Assembly (NCBI GenBank): GCA_025361705.1
Contig: JANYJW010000023.1
Location: 1-62,745, forward strand
Source of the DNA: Gemmatimonas sp.
Lineage (GTDB): Bacteria; Gemmatimonadota; Gemmatimonadetes; Gemmatimonadales; Gemmatimonadaceae
Reading direction: 5' to 3'
DNA length: 62,745 nt
Under the pieces are notes generated by a model, which did not search any database, had not been told where the DNA came from, and saw only the letters and a list, made by a program, of their open reading frames with translations. The position numbers were made by a program, and so were the translations under genes. Below, one piece after another: positions 16,777-25,102 of this stretch. Each line of letters starts with the position of its first letter. Positions within the stretch are counted from its first letter, which is position 1.

Positions 16777-17331
16777 TCAGTACTCGACGATCGCGTCCAC
16801 GCTCGCGCCAACCAGCAGTTGCCGTCCGTGCAGGAACGTGAGGTCGATGACGAACGAGAAGGCCACCACCACGCCGCCGGCCCGCTCCACGAGGCGCCGC
16901 GTCGCGGCGGCCGTGCCACCCGTGGCAAGCACGTCGTCGACCACCAGCACGCGCGCGCCGACGCCCAGTGCATCCTCGTGCATCTCCAGCGCGTCGGTGC
17001 CGTACTCGAGCGTGTACTCCTCGCGCACGCGGCGGTGCGGCAGCTTGCCCGGCTTGCGCACGGGTACAAACGGCACGCCGAGCGCCTGCGCCACCGGGGC
17101 GCCAAAGATGAACCCGCGGCTCTCGATCGCCACGACGTGCGTCACGTGCATGGCGGTCGCAGCCGCGGCCTGACTTTCGGTGACGCGCGCAAAGAGCGAC
17201 GCATCGGAGAGCACCGGCGTGATGTCCTTGAACACGACGCCAGGCTTGGGGAAATCCGCGACGTCGCGAATTGCGGCGCGCACGTCGTGCGCCAGGGTTT
17301 CCCGGCCTTCCGGAAGCGGTCTGGTGATCAT
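16777..17331 (-). CDS. apt: Adenine phosphoribosyltransferase
   Basis: At 184 residues the length is normal for Apt. The PRPP-binding motif VLVVDDVLATGGTAA is at about 123-137, and the flexible-loop and substrate parts VAIESRGFIFGAPVA and RKPGKLPHRRVREEYTLEYG are intact. It makes AMP from adenine and PRPP in purine salvage. It is the last gene of a minus-strand series (surE, pcm, apt) and is separated from pcm by about 40 bp. Confidence 0.95.
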   Translation of the reverse strand: MITRPLPEGRETLAHDVRAAIRDVADFPKPGVVFKDITPVLSDASLFARVTESQAAAATAMHVTHVVAIESRGFIFGAPVAQALGVPFVPVRKPGKLPHRRVREEYTLEYGTDALEMHEDALGVGARVLVVDDVLATGGTAAATRRLVERAGGVVVAFSFVIDLTFLHGRQLLVGASVDAIVEY

Positions 17332-17371
17332 GGTGTGCTCTCGCAGTCAGCGGTCAACTCGTCCTTGGCGC

Positions 17372-18034
17372 TCACGCCGTGTCCCACCCGTGCTTGCCCA
17401 CCAGCGGAACGAAGCGCACGTCCGACACCTCGCGCGACTGGAATTCGTCGCCGGAGCGCGTGATCTCCATCAGCCGCTGGTCGTCGCGTCCGCCCACGGG
17501 CACCATCAGTCGTCCGCCCGCGGCAAGTTGGTCGAGCAGCGGCTGCGGGACGTCCGGCGATCCGGCGCTCACAAGGATCGCGTCGTACGGCGCGTACTCC
17601 GGCCATCCCACGGTGCCGTCGCCGCACAGCAGCGACACGTTGGCAATGCCGCAGGCCGTGATGGCGTCGCGCGCCGTCTCGAGCAAGGGACGAATGCGCT
17701 CCACCGAGTACACATGCCGGCACAGCTGCGCCAACAGCGCCGTCTGATAGCCCGAGCCGGTGCCGATTTCCAGCACCTGCTCGCTGCCGCTGAGGTGCAG
17801 CGTCTGCAAGTATGTGGCGTGCACCCACGGCTGGCTGATGGTCTGGCCGTTGCCAATGGGCAGCGGCGCGTCCTCGTAGGCGCGATGCCGTACGCCGGTG
17901 GGAACAAACTGGTGCCGCGGCACGAGGTCGAGGGCGCGCAGCACCGCCATGTCACTGATGCCCTTGCCGCGCAACTCGTCGATGAGCCGACGCCGCGCCC
18001 CGGTGAATTGCGGGGTTACAGGGGACGCCACCAC
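17372..18034 (-). CDS. pcm: Protein-L-isoaspartate O-methyltransferase
   Basis: The 220-residue SAM-dependent enzyme has VLEIGTGSGYQTALLAQL (motif I, about 83-100), the N-terminal VPRHQFVP and the ISQPW(V/M) motif. It methylates isoaspartyl residues to start their repair. Two adjacent GTG codons (18034 and 18031) can serve as start. The gene overlaps the end of surE by 19 bp. The surE-pcm pairing is widespread and links nucleotide handling with protein repair in stationary phase. Confidence 0.93.
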   Translation of the reverse strand: MVASPVTPQFTGARRRLIDELRGKGISDMAVLRALDLVPRHQFVPTGVRHRAYEDAPLPIGNGQTISQPWVHATYLQTLHLSGSEQVLEIGTGSGYQTALLAQLCRHVYSVERIRPLLETARDAITACGIANVSLLCGDGTVGWPEYAPYDAILVSAGSPDVPQPLLDQLAAGGRLMVPVGGRDDQRLMEITRSGDEFQSREVSDVRFVPLVGKHGWDTA

Positions 18035-18777
18035 TGCTCCGCGCGATCAAGAATGTCGCGATGGGTGAGGTCGAGGTGCAGCGGCGTCACCGACACGAAG
18101 CCGTCGTTGATCGCCTGGAAGTCCGAGTCGATGGCCGAGTCCTTCCACGACACCGACCCGCCGCCGATCCAGTAGATCGGCCGCCCCCATGGGTCCGTCA
18201 TCTTGGTGAGCGAGTCGGAGTACGCACGCCGGCCGAGTCGGGTGAGGCGCACGCCCTGCACCTGGTCGGCCGCGATGGGCGGGATGTTGACGTTGAAGAG
18301 CGTGTGCTCGGGAAACGCCGGGAGCGACGTGAGGTGGCGCAGGATCTGTTCAATGGTGCCCGCGTGATCGTCGAGCAGCGCGTCCGCCCGCAGCACGCTG
18401 CCGGCATAGGAGAGCGCGATCGCGGGGACGCCAAGGGCGAGTCCCTCCATCGCCGCCGCGACGGTACCGGAATACAGCACGTCCTCGCCCATGTTGGGGC
18501 CGTGATTCACGCCGCTCAGCACAAAGTCCGGGCGCTCGGGCAGCAGCGCCTCGAGCGCAAGCATCACGCAGTCGGTCGGCGTGCCGTCCACCTGCCAGCG
18601 CCGCTCCGCGATTTGTACCGGGCGCAGTGGATGGTGCATGGTGAGGGAGTGGCTCGTCGCGCTCTGCTCGCGGTCGGGCGCCACCACATATACCTCGCCA
18701 AGCCGCTCCGCGGCGCGCTCCAGCGCCGCCAGGCCGCGGGCCAAAATCCCATCGTCATTGCTCAGCAGCAGTCGCAT
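18016..18777 (-). CDS. surE: 5'/3'-nucleotidase SurE
   Basis: The protein has 253 residues from ATG 18777; a TTG one codon earlier is possible. The metal site is LLLSNDDGILARGL (Asp-Asp at 8-9), with SGVNHGPNMGEDVLYSGTVAAAMEG further on. SurE removes phosphate from nucleoside 5'- and 3'-monophosphates. The ATG overlaps the stop of the MerR gene (TGATG), so the two are probably coupled. Confidence 0.95.
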   Translation of the reverse strand: MRLLLSNDDGILARGLAALERAAERLGEVYVVAPDREQSATSHSLTMHHPLRPVQIAERRWQVDGTPTDCVMLALEALLPERPDFVLSGVNHGPNMGEDVLYSGTVAAAMEGLALGVPAIALSYAGSVLRADALLDDHAGTIEQILRHLTSLPAFPEHTLFNVNIPPIAADQVQGVRLTRLGRRAYSDSLTKMTDPWGRPIYWIGGGSVSWKDSAIDSDFQAINDGFVSVTPLHLDLTHRDILDRAEQWWRPL

Positions 18778-19145
18778 CAACGGTCCGGTGTGTCGCGCAA
18801 GTACGCGAGGAGATCCTGCAACTGGGTTTCGAGGGCGAGGATGGTCTGGAGGTCGAGCCCGGTGCGGGCGGCCGGACGTACGCCACCGGCACGGCGATAT
18901 TCCTCCAGCTTCTGGCGCGCGCCATCAATCGTATACTTCTCGGTGTACAGCAGGTGCTTCACCAGCACCACCATTTCCACTTCGCGACGCGAGTAGACGC
19001 GATTGCCGGAGCGGTTCTTGACGGGACTGAGCCCCTTGAACTGACCCTCCCAGTAGCGCAGCACGTGCGGCTTGAGTTCGGTCAGCTCGCACACATCGCC
19101 AATGCTGAAGAACTCCTTGACCGGTTCGGGACGGGCGCCGGCCAT
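18777..19145 (-). CDS. MerR-family transcriptional regulator
   Basis: The short 122-residue regulator has an N-terminal winged helix-turn-helix (FFSIGDVCELTELKPHVLRYWEGQF, about residues 12-36, then NRSGNRVYSRREVEMV). The C-terminal helix is short, with no clear metal-binding cysteines. It resembles the MerR-like proteins commonly found near gpsA or plsY genes outside proteobacteria. It sits between gpsA and surE with overlapping ends on both sides. Target genes are unknown. Confidence 0.85.
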   Translation of the reverse strand: MAGARPEPVKEFFSIGDVCELTELKPHVLRYWEGQFKGLSPVKNRSGNRVYSRREVEMVVLVKHLLYTEKYTIDGARQKLEEYRRAGGVRPAARTGLDLQTILALETQLQDLLAYLRDTPDR

Positions 19146-20137
19146 CAGTCACGCTCCCCGCGCAACTCGCGCCCCATCAGCTCGACGAGTGCCCACCGCG
19201 CAGGCTGGCGCTCGAACAGCACGCGATGCACCGCGTGCACGATGGGCATCTCCACCCCGCGTGCCGCAGCGAGTTCTCGCGCACTCTCGGTCGTGATCAC
19301 GCCCTCCGCCACGCTCTCGCGACCAGCAAGCACCTCTGGCAAGGTGGCGCCTCGTCCGATCTCGAGTCCCACCTGCCGGTTGCGGCTCAGCGCGCCGGTG
19401 CACGTGAGCACGAGGTCGCCGATGCCGGCGAGTCCAGCAAAGGTCTGCGGGTGCGCGCCCAGCGCGCTGCCCAGCCGCATCATCTCGGCGAGCCCGCGCG
19501 TGATCAGCGCCGCGCGCGTGTTGTACCCCAGGCCAAGCCCGTCGCTGATGCCTGTGGCCACCGCCATCACGTTCTTGAGCGCGCCACCAAGCTCCACGCC
19601 CACCACATCGTCCGTCGAGTAGACGCGGAAGTGCGGCGCACTGAATGTCTGCTGCGTCAGCGTCGCCGCCGGTTCGCTGGCGGACGCGGCGACCACCGCC
19701 GTTGGCTGGCGATTGGCCACCTCGGCGGCAAAGCTCGGTCCCGACAGCGCGACCACCGCGTGCCCAGGCAGTTCCTGCGCCACGACGTCGGTCATCAAGG
19801 CAAAGCTGCCGCGCTCGATGCCCTTGGTGGCCACCACCGCCGTAGCCCCCGGAGCCATCCACGCGCGTGCGTGCGACACGACCTCGCGCAGCACGTGCGA
19901 TGGCGCCGCAAAGAGCACCAACTCGGCGCCATCCAGCGCCTCCGCCTTGTCCGTCGTGCCGCGCAACGCCTCGGCGAGCACTGCGCCAGGCAGGAACCGC
20001 GGGTTCGCGGAGGAGTGCGTGATCGCTTCGGCCACGTCGGGCTCGAGGCACCAGATGGTGGTATCGTGGCCATTTTCCGACAACAGGCTGGCCAGCGCGG
20101 TGCCCCACGCGCCGGCACCAATCACCGCGCACTTCAT
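19145..20137 (-). CDS. gpsA: Glycerol-3-phosphate dehydrogenase [NAD(P)+]
   Basis: The protein has 330 residues from ATG 20137. The frame is open upstream but the NAD-binding start MKCAVIGAGAWGTALASLL is here and overlaps the plsY stop. Catalytic residues are in GVELGGALKNVMAVATGISDGLGLG (Lys and Asp), followed by NTRAALITRGLAEMMRLG. It reduces dihydroxyacetone phosphate to sn-glycerol-3-phosphate, the substrate of the adjacent PlsY, so the pair starts phospholipid synthesis. Confidence 0.96.
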   Translation of the reverse strand: MKCAVIGAGAWGTALASLLSENGHDTTIWCLEPDVAEAITHSSANPRFLPGAVLAEALRGTTDKAEALDGAELVLFAAPSHVLREVVSHARAWMAPGATAVVATKGIERGSFALMTDVVAQELPGHAVVALSGPSFAAEVANRQPTAVVAASASEPAATLTQQTFSAPHFRVYSTDDVVGVELGGALKNVMAVATGISDGLGLGYNTRAALITRGLAEMMRLGSALGAHPQTFAGLAGIGDLVLTCTGALSRNRQVGLEIGRGATLPEVLAGRESVAEGVITTESARELAAARGVEMPIVHAVHRVLFERQPARWALVELMGRELRGERD

Positions 20138-20772
20138 GCTCCCTCCCCCCTCTTCTTTCGCGCAAACCGATGTTCGGTCCCCGCGCGCAGCCGCTGGATG
20201 TTGGCGCGATGCGACCAAAAGACGAACACGCACACCAACGCCGCCACGATGGTGAGCGGCGACGCCACGCCCGTGAACACCGTCAGCAGGAGCGGCAGCA
20301 CCACGGCCGCCGTAAGCGACGCCGCCGACACATAGCCCGTGCGCCAGAGGACGGCGACGAACATTGCCAGCGCCAGCGCCAGCGGCACCGGGGCCAGCGC
20401 CGCGAAGATCCCCGCCGCCGTCGACACGCCTTTTCCGCCTCCGCGCCACAGCAAGAAGACCGGCTTGGCGTGACCCACGATGGCGGCGATGCCGAATGCC
20501 AGGCCCCACCAGGTGGCTTCGTCGGTGCCCAGCGCGGCGGCCGGCAACACGAAAGCAGGCAACAGAAATGCCGGCATCGCGCCCTTGAGCATGTCCACCG
20601 CAAAGACAACGACGGCCACCCTGGCGCCCAGCGTGCGGTAGACGTTGGTGGCGCCCAGGTTGCCCGATCCCACGGTGCGCAGGTCGATGCCCTTCACCAT
20701 GCGACCGGCGATGTACGCGGACGGAATGGAGCCCGAGACGTATGCGAGCACCAGGGCGCCGGCGGCGTTCAT
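20134..20772 (-). CDS. plsY: Glycerol-3-phosphate acyltransferase PlsY
   Basis: The 212-residue polytopic membrane protein (ATG 20772) has the three PlsY motifs: SGSIPSAYI near the N-terminus, VGSGNLGATNVYRTLG, and GHAKPVFLLWRGGGKGVST. It transfers acyl from acyl-phosphate to glycerol-3-phosphate, forming lysophosphatidic acid. It overlaps der upstream and gpsA downstream (ATGA in both cases). This der-plsY-gpsA order is conserved in many bacteria. Confidence 0.95.
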   Translation of the reverse strand: MNAAGALVLAYVSGSIPSAYIAGRMVKGIDLRTVGSGNLGATNVYRTLGARVAVVVFAVDMLKGAMPAFLLPAFVLPAAALGTDEATWWGLAFGIAAIVGHAKPVFLLWRGGGKGVSTAAGIFAALAPVPLALALAMFVAVLWRTGYVSAASLTAAVVLPLLLTVFTGVASPLTIVAALVCVFVFWSHRANIQRLRAGTEHRFARKKRGEGA

Positions 20773-22091
20773 TCCTTCGGGGTTCCCTGCTTGCGCTTGA
20801 ACGTGAGGCGCAGCGGGTTGCCGGTGAAACCCCACACTTCGCGGAAGCAATTGTGCAGGTAGCGCACGTAGTGCTCCTGCAGGAGGTCCGGGTTGTTTCC
20901 GAAGATGAGAATCGTCGGCGGCGCGGTCTCCACCTGCGTGGCGTAGTTCAGCTTGATCTCGAAGCCGGCCGCCTGCGGTGCCTGCCGGCGCCCGATGATG
21001 TCCTGCAAGGCCTCGTTCACCTGCGACGTGCTGATGCGCTTGTGCCGCTCCTCGTTCACCTCGAGAATCAGATCGAGCACCTTGGTCACGCGCTGGCCGG
21101 TGATCGCCGACGTGAAGACGAACGGCACGTACTTGAGGAAGGGCGCCTTTTCCCCAGCCTCCTTCTCGAATTTCGCGGCCGTCTTGTCGTCCTTCTCCTT
21201 GAGGTCCCACTTGTTGACGATGACGATGAGGGCGCGGCCCTGCTCCCACGCCATGTTCGCGATCTTCAGGTCCTGGTTGTGCAGTCCCTCGACGGCATCG
21301 ATCATCAGGAGGCAGATGTCCGAACGGTCGATGGCACGGCGCGTGCGCAGCGACGAGTAGAACTCGATGCCATCGTCCATGCGCGACTGACGGCGAAGTC
21401 CCGCCGTGTCGACGAAGATGATGTCGCGCCCGTGGTACACGAAAGGCGTGTCGATGGCATCGCGCGTCGTCCCGGCGACGGTTGACACGACGAGCCGTTC
21501 CTCGCCGAGCAGTCGGTTGATGAACGATGACTTGCCGACGTTCGGACGGCCGACCACTGCCACCCGCAGGACCTCGGCGTTTTCGTCGGAAGTCGCCGCC
21601 GGAATGCGATCGACGATGACGTCGAGCAGGTCGCCCGAGTTCTTGCCGTTGGTCGCCGACACCGGAATAGGCTCACCAGCCGCGAGCCGGTAGAACTCGT
21701 AGTAGTCGGCGTCGCGCGGATCGTCCACCTTGTTGGCGACGATGATAAACGGCTTGCCCGACTTGCGCAGCAAGTCGACGATGCGCGCGTCGCTGGGGTG
21801 CACGCCCACCTTGGCATCCGCAATCATCAGCATCAGGTCGGCTTCTTCGATGGCCTGCGCCACCTGCCGCCGGATGGCGACGTCCATCGGCAGGTACGAA
21901 TCTTCGGTGAGTCCGCCGGTGTCCACGAGCCAGAACCGGCGTCCGTTCCATTCCGCGAGGGCAAAATGGCGGTCCCGCGTGGTGCCCGGCTCTTCGCTCA
22001 CGATCGCGTCGTCGTGGCCAATGATGCGGTTGAACAGCGCGGACTTGCCCACATTGGGGCGCCCGACAAGTGCGACAACTGGGATGTTCAC
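20769..22091 (-). CDS. der: Ribosome-assembly GTPase Der (EngA)
   Basis: The protein has 440 residues with two tandem GTPase domains (GRPNVGKSALFNRIIG near the N-terminus, GRPNVGKSSFINRLLG in the middle) and a C-terminal KH-like domain. The start is set at GTG 22091 because CGGAGG lies about 7 bases upstream and MNIPVVALVGRP is the family N-terminus. An ATG seven codons earlier exists but lies upstream of that ribosome site. Der is needed for 50S maturation. The GTG overlaps the stop of the DUF512 gene (GTGA). Confidence 0.95.
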   Translation of the reverse strand: MNIPVVALVGRPNVGKSALFNRIIGHDDAIVSEEPGTTRDRHFALAEWNGRRFWLVDTGGLTEDSYLPMDVAIRRQVAQAIEEADLMLMIADAKVGVHPSDARIVDLLRKSGKPFIIVANKVDDPRDADYYEFYRLAAGEPIPVSATNGKNSGDLLDVIVDRIPAATSDENAEVLRVAVVGRPNVGKSSFINRLLGEERLVVSTVAGTTRDAIDTPFVYHGRDIIFVDTAGLRRQSRMDDGIEFYSSLRTRRAIDRSDICLLMIDAVEGLHNQDLKIANMAWEQGRALIVIVNKWDLKEKDDKTAAKFEKEAGEKAPFLKYVPFVFTSAITGQRVTKVLDLILEVNEERHKRISTSQVNEALQDIIGRRQAPQAAGFEIKLNYATQVETAPPTILIFGNNPDLLQEHYVRYLHNCFREVWGFTGNPLRLTFKRKQGTPKE

Positions 22092-23392
22092 GAACAGCCT
22101 CCGGAAATGCATGCCCTCGGCTGTCCCTGCAGCTCAAGCACGTCAATGAAATCGTACGATGGAAGAACTGGCATCGGCAGCCGCTCACGCAGCGCCGCAA
22201 ACTCGACGTCGTCCAGGAAGACGCCGTCCTCGTTGATGCTCTCGGCGGGAATGAGCGCCACGTCGAACCCGGTGCAGCCCGCAAGCGTGCGCTCGATGTC
22301 GGCGCCGACCAGCAGGCCCGCCGTGGTGACCGTCGGGCCAAAGAGCGAGTTCGTCGCAGGCAGCAGCTCGAAGCACGCGCCGGTTGCCGCGGTGAGTTGC
22401 GCGAGCAACGCGGGCATGTGCGGCGCCATCGAGGCGCCGGTCACCACCGCGACGCGCAGCCCGTCGAGGCGCGGAAGCCGCGCGAGGCCGCTCTCCACGC
22501 GATGGCGCAGCATGGGCAGCGCCCCCACCCCGTTTTCAATCTGCGAGAACTCGCCGTAGTGCTCGAACGGCGGAAACTCGCTGCCCGCCAGCAGGTAGAG
22601 CTCATCTGACCCGTACACCCAGGGGAAGCCACGCTCGCGCTTGCCGCGCTCGGCCCAGCGCGTGGTCACGTCCACCAGCGCGGCAGCGGCCTCGCGGTCC
22701 ATCGAGCGCCCGGTGTAGAGGTGCGAGAACTGCGTGAGCCCCACCGGGACCAGCGCCACCGACAGACAGCCGTCGCCGAAACTCCAGAGATCGTCGAGGG
22801 TCTGCTCCAGCACCGCACCGTCATTCAACCCCGGCACCACCACCATCTGGCCGTGGAACTGGATGCCGCCCTCCACGAGGCGCTCGAGCTGCGACAGGAT
22901 GTCGGGCACCCGCGGATTGTTGAGCAGCACCTTGCGCGCTTCCCACGGCGTCGCGTGCACCGATACGTACAGCGGCGACAGCCGGTACTCGATGATGCGC
23001 GCCTCGTCCTTGTCCTTCAGGTTTGAGAGCGTGGCGAAGTTGCCGTACGCAAACGACAGGCGATAGTCGTCGTCGCGGATATAGAGATTCTTGCGCAATC
23101 CCTTGGGGAGTCCCTCGATGAAGCAGAACTCACAGCGGTTGGCGCAGCGCCGCACCGTCGGCGGCTCGAGCTGCACGCCAATGGGCTCGCCCTCGGGCCG
23201 CTCGATTTCATAGACCACCGTGTCGCCGTCCGGCAGGAGCGCCTCGATCTCCAGGGCGTCCTCGGCGGTCAGGAACTCCCAGTCGAGGAAGTCGCCAAGC
23301 TCGCGCCCGTTGACGGAGACCAGCTCCGTGCCGGCCACGATGCCCAGCTCCTCGGCGATGCTGCCTGGATGTACCTGCGCCACACGAACCAT
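22088..23392 (-). CDS. DUF512 / PDZ-radical-SAM-like Fe-S protein
   Basis: The protein has 434 residues from ATG 23392 (GAGGA five bases upstream); a TTG six codons earlier is the longer alternative. An N-terminal PDZ-like domain (VHPGSIAEELGIVAGTELVSVNG) precedes a cysteine motif C-A-N-R-C-E-F-C of the radical-SAM CxxxCxxC type. The DUF512 C-terminus carries TGASMAPHM and GFDVALIPAESI. This family is regularly encoded next to der and has no settled function. A 10-bp hairpin (23411-23441) lies just upstream of its ribosome site. Confidence 0.85.
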   Translation of the reverse strand: MVRVAQVHPGSIAEELGIVAGTELVSVNGRELGDFLDWEFLTAEDALEIEALLPDGDTVVYEIERPEGEPIGVQLEPPTVRRCANRCEFCFIEGLPKGLRKNLYIRDDDYRLSFAYGNFATLSNLKDKDEARIIEYRLSPLYVSVHATPWEARKVLLNNPRVPDILSQLERLVEGGIQFHGQMVVVPGLNDGAVLEQTLDDLWSFGDGCLSVALVPVGLTQFSHLYTGRSMDREAAAALVDVTTRWAERGKRERGFPWVYGSDELYLLAGSEFPPFEHYGEFSQIENGVGALPMLRHRVESGLARLPRLDGLRVAVVTGASMAPHMPALLAQLTAATGACFELLPATNSLFGPTVTTAGLLVGADIERTLAGCTGFDVALIPAESINEDGVFLDDVEFAALRERLPMPVLPSYDFIDVLELQGQPRACISGGCS

Positions 23393-23410
23393 GCGATCCT
23401 CGGATGCCAA

Positions 23411-23441
23411 CGGGGAAAGGAGGGTGCGCCCCCTTTCCCCG
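23411..23441 (-). promoter_or_regulatory. Leader hairpin upstream of DUF512-der-plsY-gpsA
   Basis: CGGGGAAAGG / CCTTTCCCCG form a perfect 10-bp stem, with three more G-C pairs after a one-base bulge and a 4-base loop. It ends about 18 bases before the ATG at 23392. It may stabilise the leader, attenuate transcription, or limit read-through from the upstream TPR gene. Confidence 0.5.
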
Positions 23442-23488
23442 TGTAGACAGCGTCCTGTAGAACGCCTAATGCAAGTTAGCAGGCGAGA

Positions 23489-23523
23489 GGGCGGAAGTCA
23501 ATCGTATCTAACGACTTCCGCCC
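23489..23523 (-). terminator. Hairpin directly after the TPR/FxLYD gene
   Basis: An 11-bp stem (GGGCGGAAGTC / GACTTCCGCCC) with a 13-base loop begins 6 bp after the stop codon at 23529. There is no T-run. Position and stability fit a terminator or a 3'-end stabiliser. Confidence 0.6.
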
Positions 23524-23528
23524 CGCGT

Positions 23529-25028
23529 TCACCGCACCGTGTAGCGCCACGCAACTGGTGATGCGCCAGTCGCTTGCACACTGAACGCCGCCGTTGCCCT
23601 TGGCGCGACGCCCTCGACGTTCACGACCATCGAGCCCACCACGGCCCCTGCGTTGTCCAACAGGTCGAACGTAACGGCGAAGCTTGCCAACGCCGAGCCG
23701 AGGTTCTCGACCGAGCCAGCCAGCGTCGTCGTGTGGTCGCGGCCCACCGTGAACTGCGAGACGACCACCCGAGCCGGAAGCCTGGCCGCCCTGTCGACGA
23801 GCGCGCTGACGGAATCCTGCGCCTGTCGCTTCGACCGGGGATCGCTCGCCTGGTTCCCGCGTTCCTGCCAGACGGCACCCGCGAGCTTGAGCACATCGGC
23901 GTTCATGGGGTCGATCGCACGCAGCCGATCAACCAGCGGGGCCATCTTGTCGGGCTGGCGCAGGGCGAAGTAGACGTTGGCGGCGTTGAACAGTGCGTCG
24001 CGGTAGTGCGGATTGGCCTGCAGGCCCGCCTCGTAAAGCCGAGCTGCGTCGTCGTACTTCTTGCCATTGGCCGAGGCCACGCCGGCCTCGAAGAGCTGCA
24101 ACGCGGTGTACTTGGACGGATTGACCAGCATGTCGGCGTAGACGCCGGCCACCGATTCCGTGTCGCCAATCTCCTGCAGGATCCGTGTTGACGCCGCGCG
24201 CGCAGCCGCGGCGTTCGGGCCGTCGGGCATCGCCTGCGTGTACGACGCGAACAGCACGTGCGCGCGTCGCAGACCCTCGGCGCGCGCCGGGCCCGCTTGC
24301 TTCATGGCGTGATCGCGCGTGAAGACGGCAAGGTTGAACAGGGCCGTGGCGCGCGCGGGAGCGCCGGTCGCATCGGTGGCCATGCCGTCGACGACCTTCT
24401 GCAGCCCGGCGATGGCGCCGGCCAGATCGCCCTTGGCCTCGGACGCCCGCGCCAGCACCTGATAGGCCGTACTCGCCTGCGCCGCACGCGGCCCGACCTG
24501 CAGCGCCGCATTCGCGTAGTCAATGGCGAGGTCATTGGACGTGGCGTTGAGGCTGGCAATGGCGCCGTTGAGCAATTTCACGAACGCCGCGTTCCGGAAC
24601 TTTGCCGTACTGTCGGCACACGCCGTCCCTTCGCGCTCGACCACGGCCATCGTCTCGTTGAATGCGAGCGGAAAGACGAAGTCGTCCTCCGGATTGTCCC
24701 GCAATCCGACGTCGCCGCGTTTAGCCCGCAACACCGGATCCCCTTTCTGGTCCAGGAGCCAGCGCGCGTAGACGGTGCCGAGCAGAAAACTGCGGCCCGC
24801 CTCGCTCTTGATGCGCGGCGGCGTGTCGGTGAGCCCCCGCACGAGCAGCCGCAGGATCTTGAGGCGCTCCTCGCTGTCGGTCGCCTGGTCGTGCTTGGCG
24901 ATGTAATCGCGCACGAGGGCAATCTGGTCGGCGCTGCGCGTGTAGAGGTCGCAGCTGCCTTGTGCGGCAAGCGGCGCAGCCAGCGCGGCCGCCACCAGGG
25001 TCGCGAGAGACATGCGAAGGCCGGTCAT
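23529..25028 (-). CDS. Exported TPR-repeat protein with C-terminal FxLYD-like domain
   Basis: The protein has 499 residues from ATG 25028. A longer open frame upstream lacks any family signal. A signal peptide runs to about residue 25 (MSLATLVAAALAAPLAAQ; a Cys follows three residues on, so a lipoprotein is possible). Helical TPR-type repeats fill residues 120-400 (FNAANVYFALRQPDKMAPLVDRL and similar). The last 85 residues form a beta-sandwich with VSQFTVGRDHTTTLAGSVENLG, as in FxLYD domains. It is probably an envelope scaffold; its partner is unknown. Confidence 0.65.
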   Translation of the reverse strand: MTGLRMSLATLVAAALAAPLAAQGSCDLYTRSADQIALVRDYIAKHDQATDSEERLKILRLLVRGLTDTPPRIKSEAGRSFLLGTVYARWLLDQKGDPVLRAKRGDVGLRDNPEDDFVFPLAFNETMAVVEREGTACADSTAKFRNAAFVKLLNGAIASLNATSNDLAIDYANAALQVGPRAAQASTAYQVLARASEAKGDLAGAIAGLQKVVDGMATDATGAPARATALFNLAVFTRDHAMKQAGPARAEGLRRAHVLFASYTQAMPDGPNAAAARAASTRILQEIGDTESVAGVYADMLVNPSKYTALQLFEAGVASANGKKYDDAARLYEAGLQANPHYRDALFNAANVYFALRQPDKMAPLVDRLRAIDPMNADVLKLAGAVWQERGNQASDPRSKRQAQDSVSALVDRAARLPARVVVSQFTVGRDHTTTLAGSVENLGSALASFAVTFDLLDNAGAVVGSMVVNVEGVAPRATAAFSVQATGASPVAWRYTVR

Positions 25029-25102
25029 GCGGGAGATCCTCGGTACGGGCTGTCGTGCGGGGGGCAGCCAATGCGCAAATCTAGCGGCGGGTGTGGCGCA
25101 GG

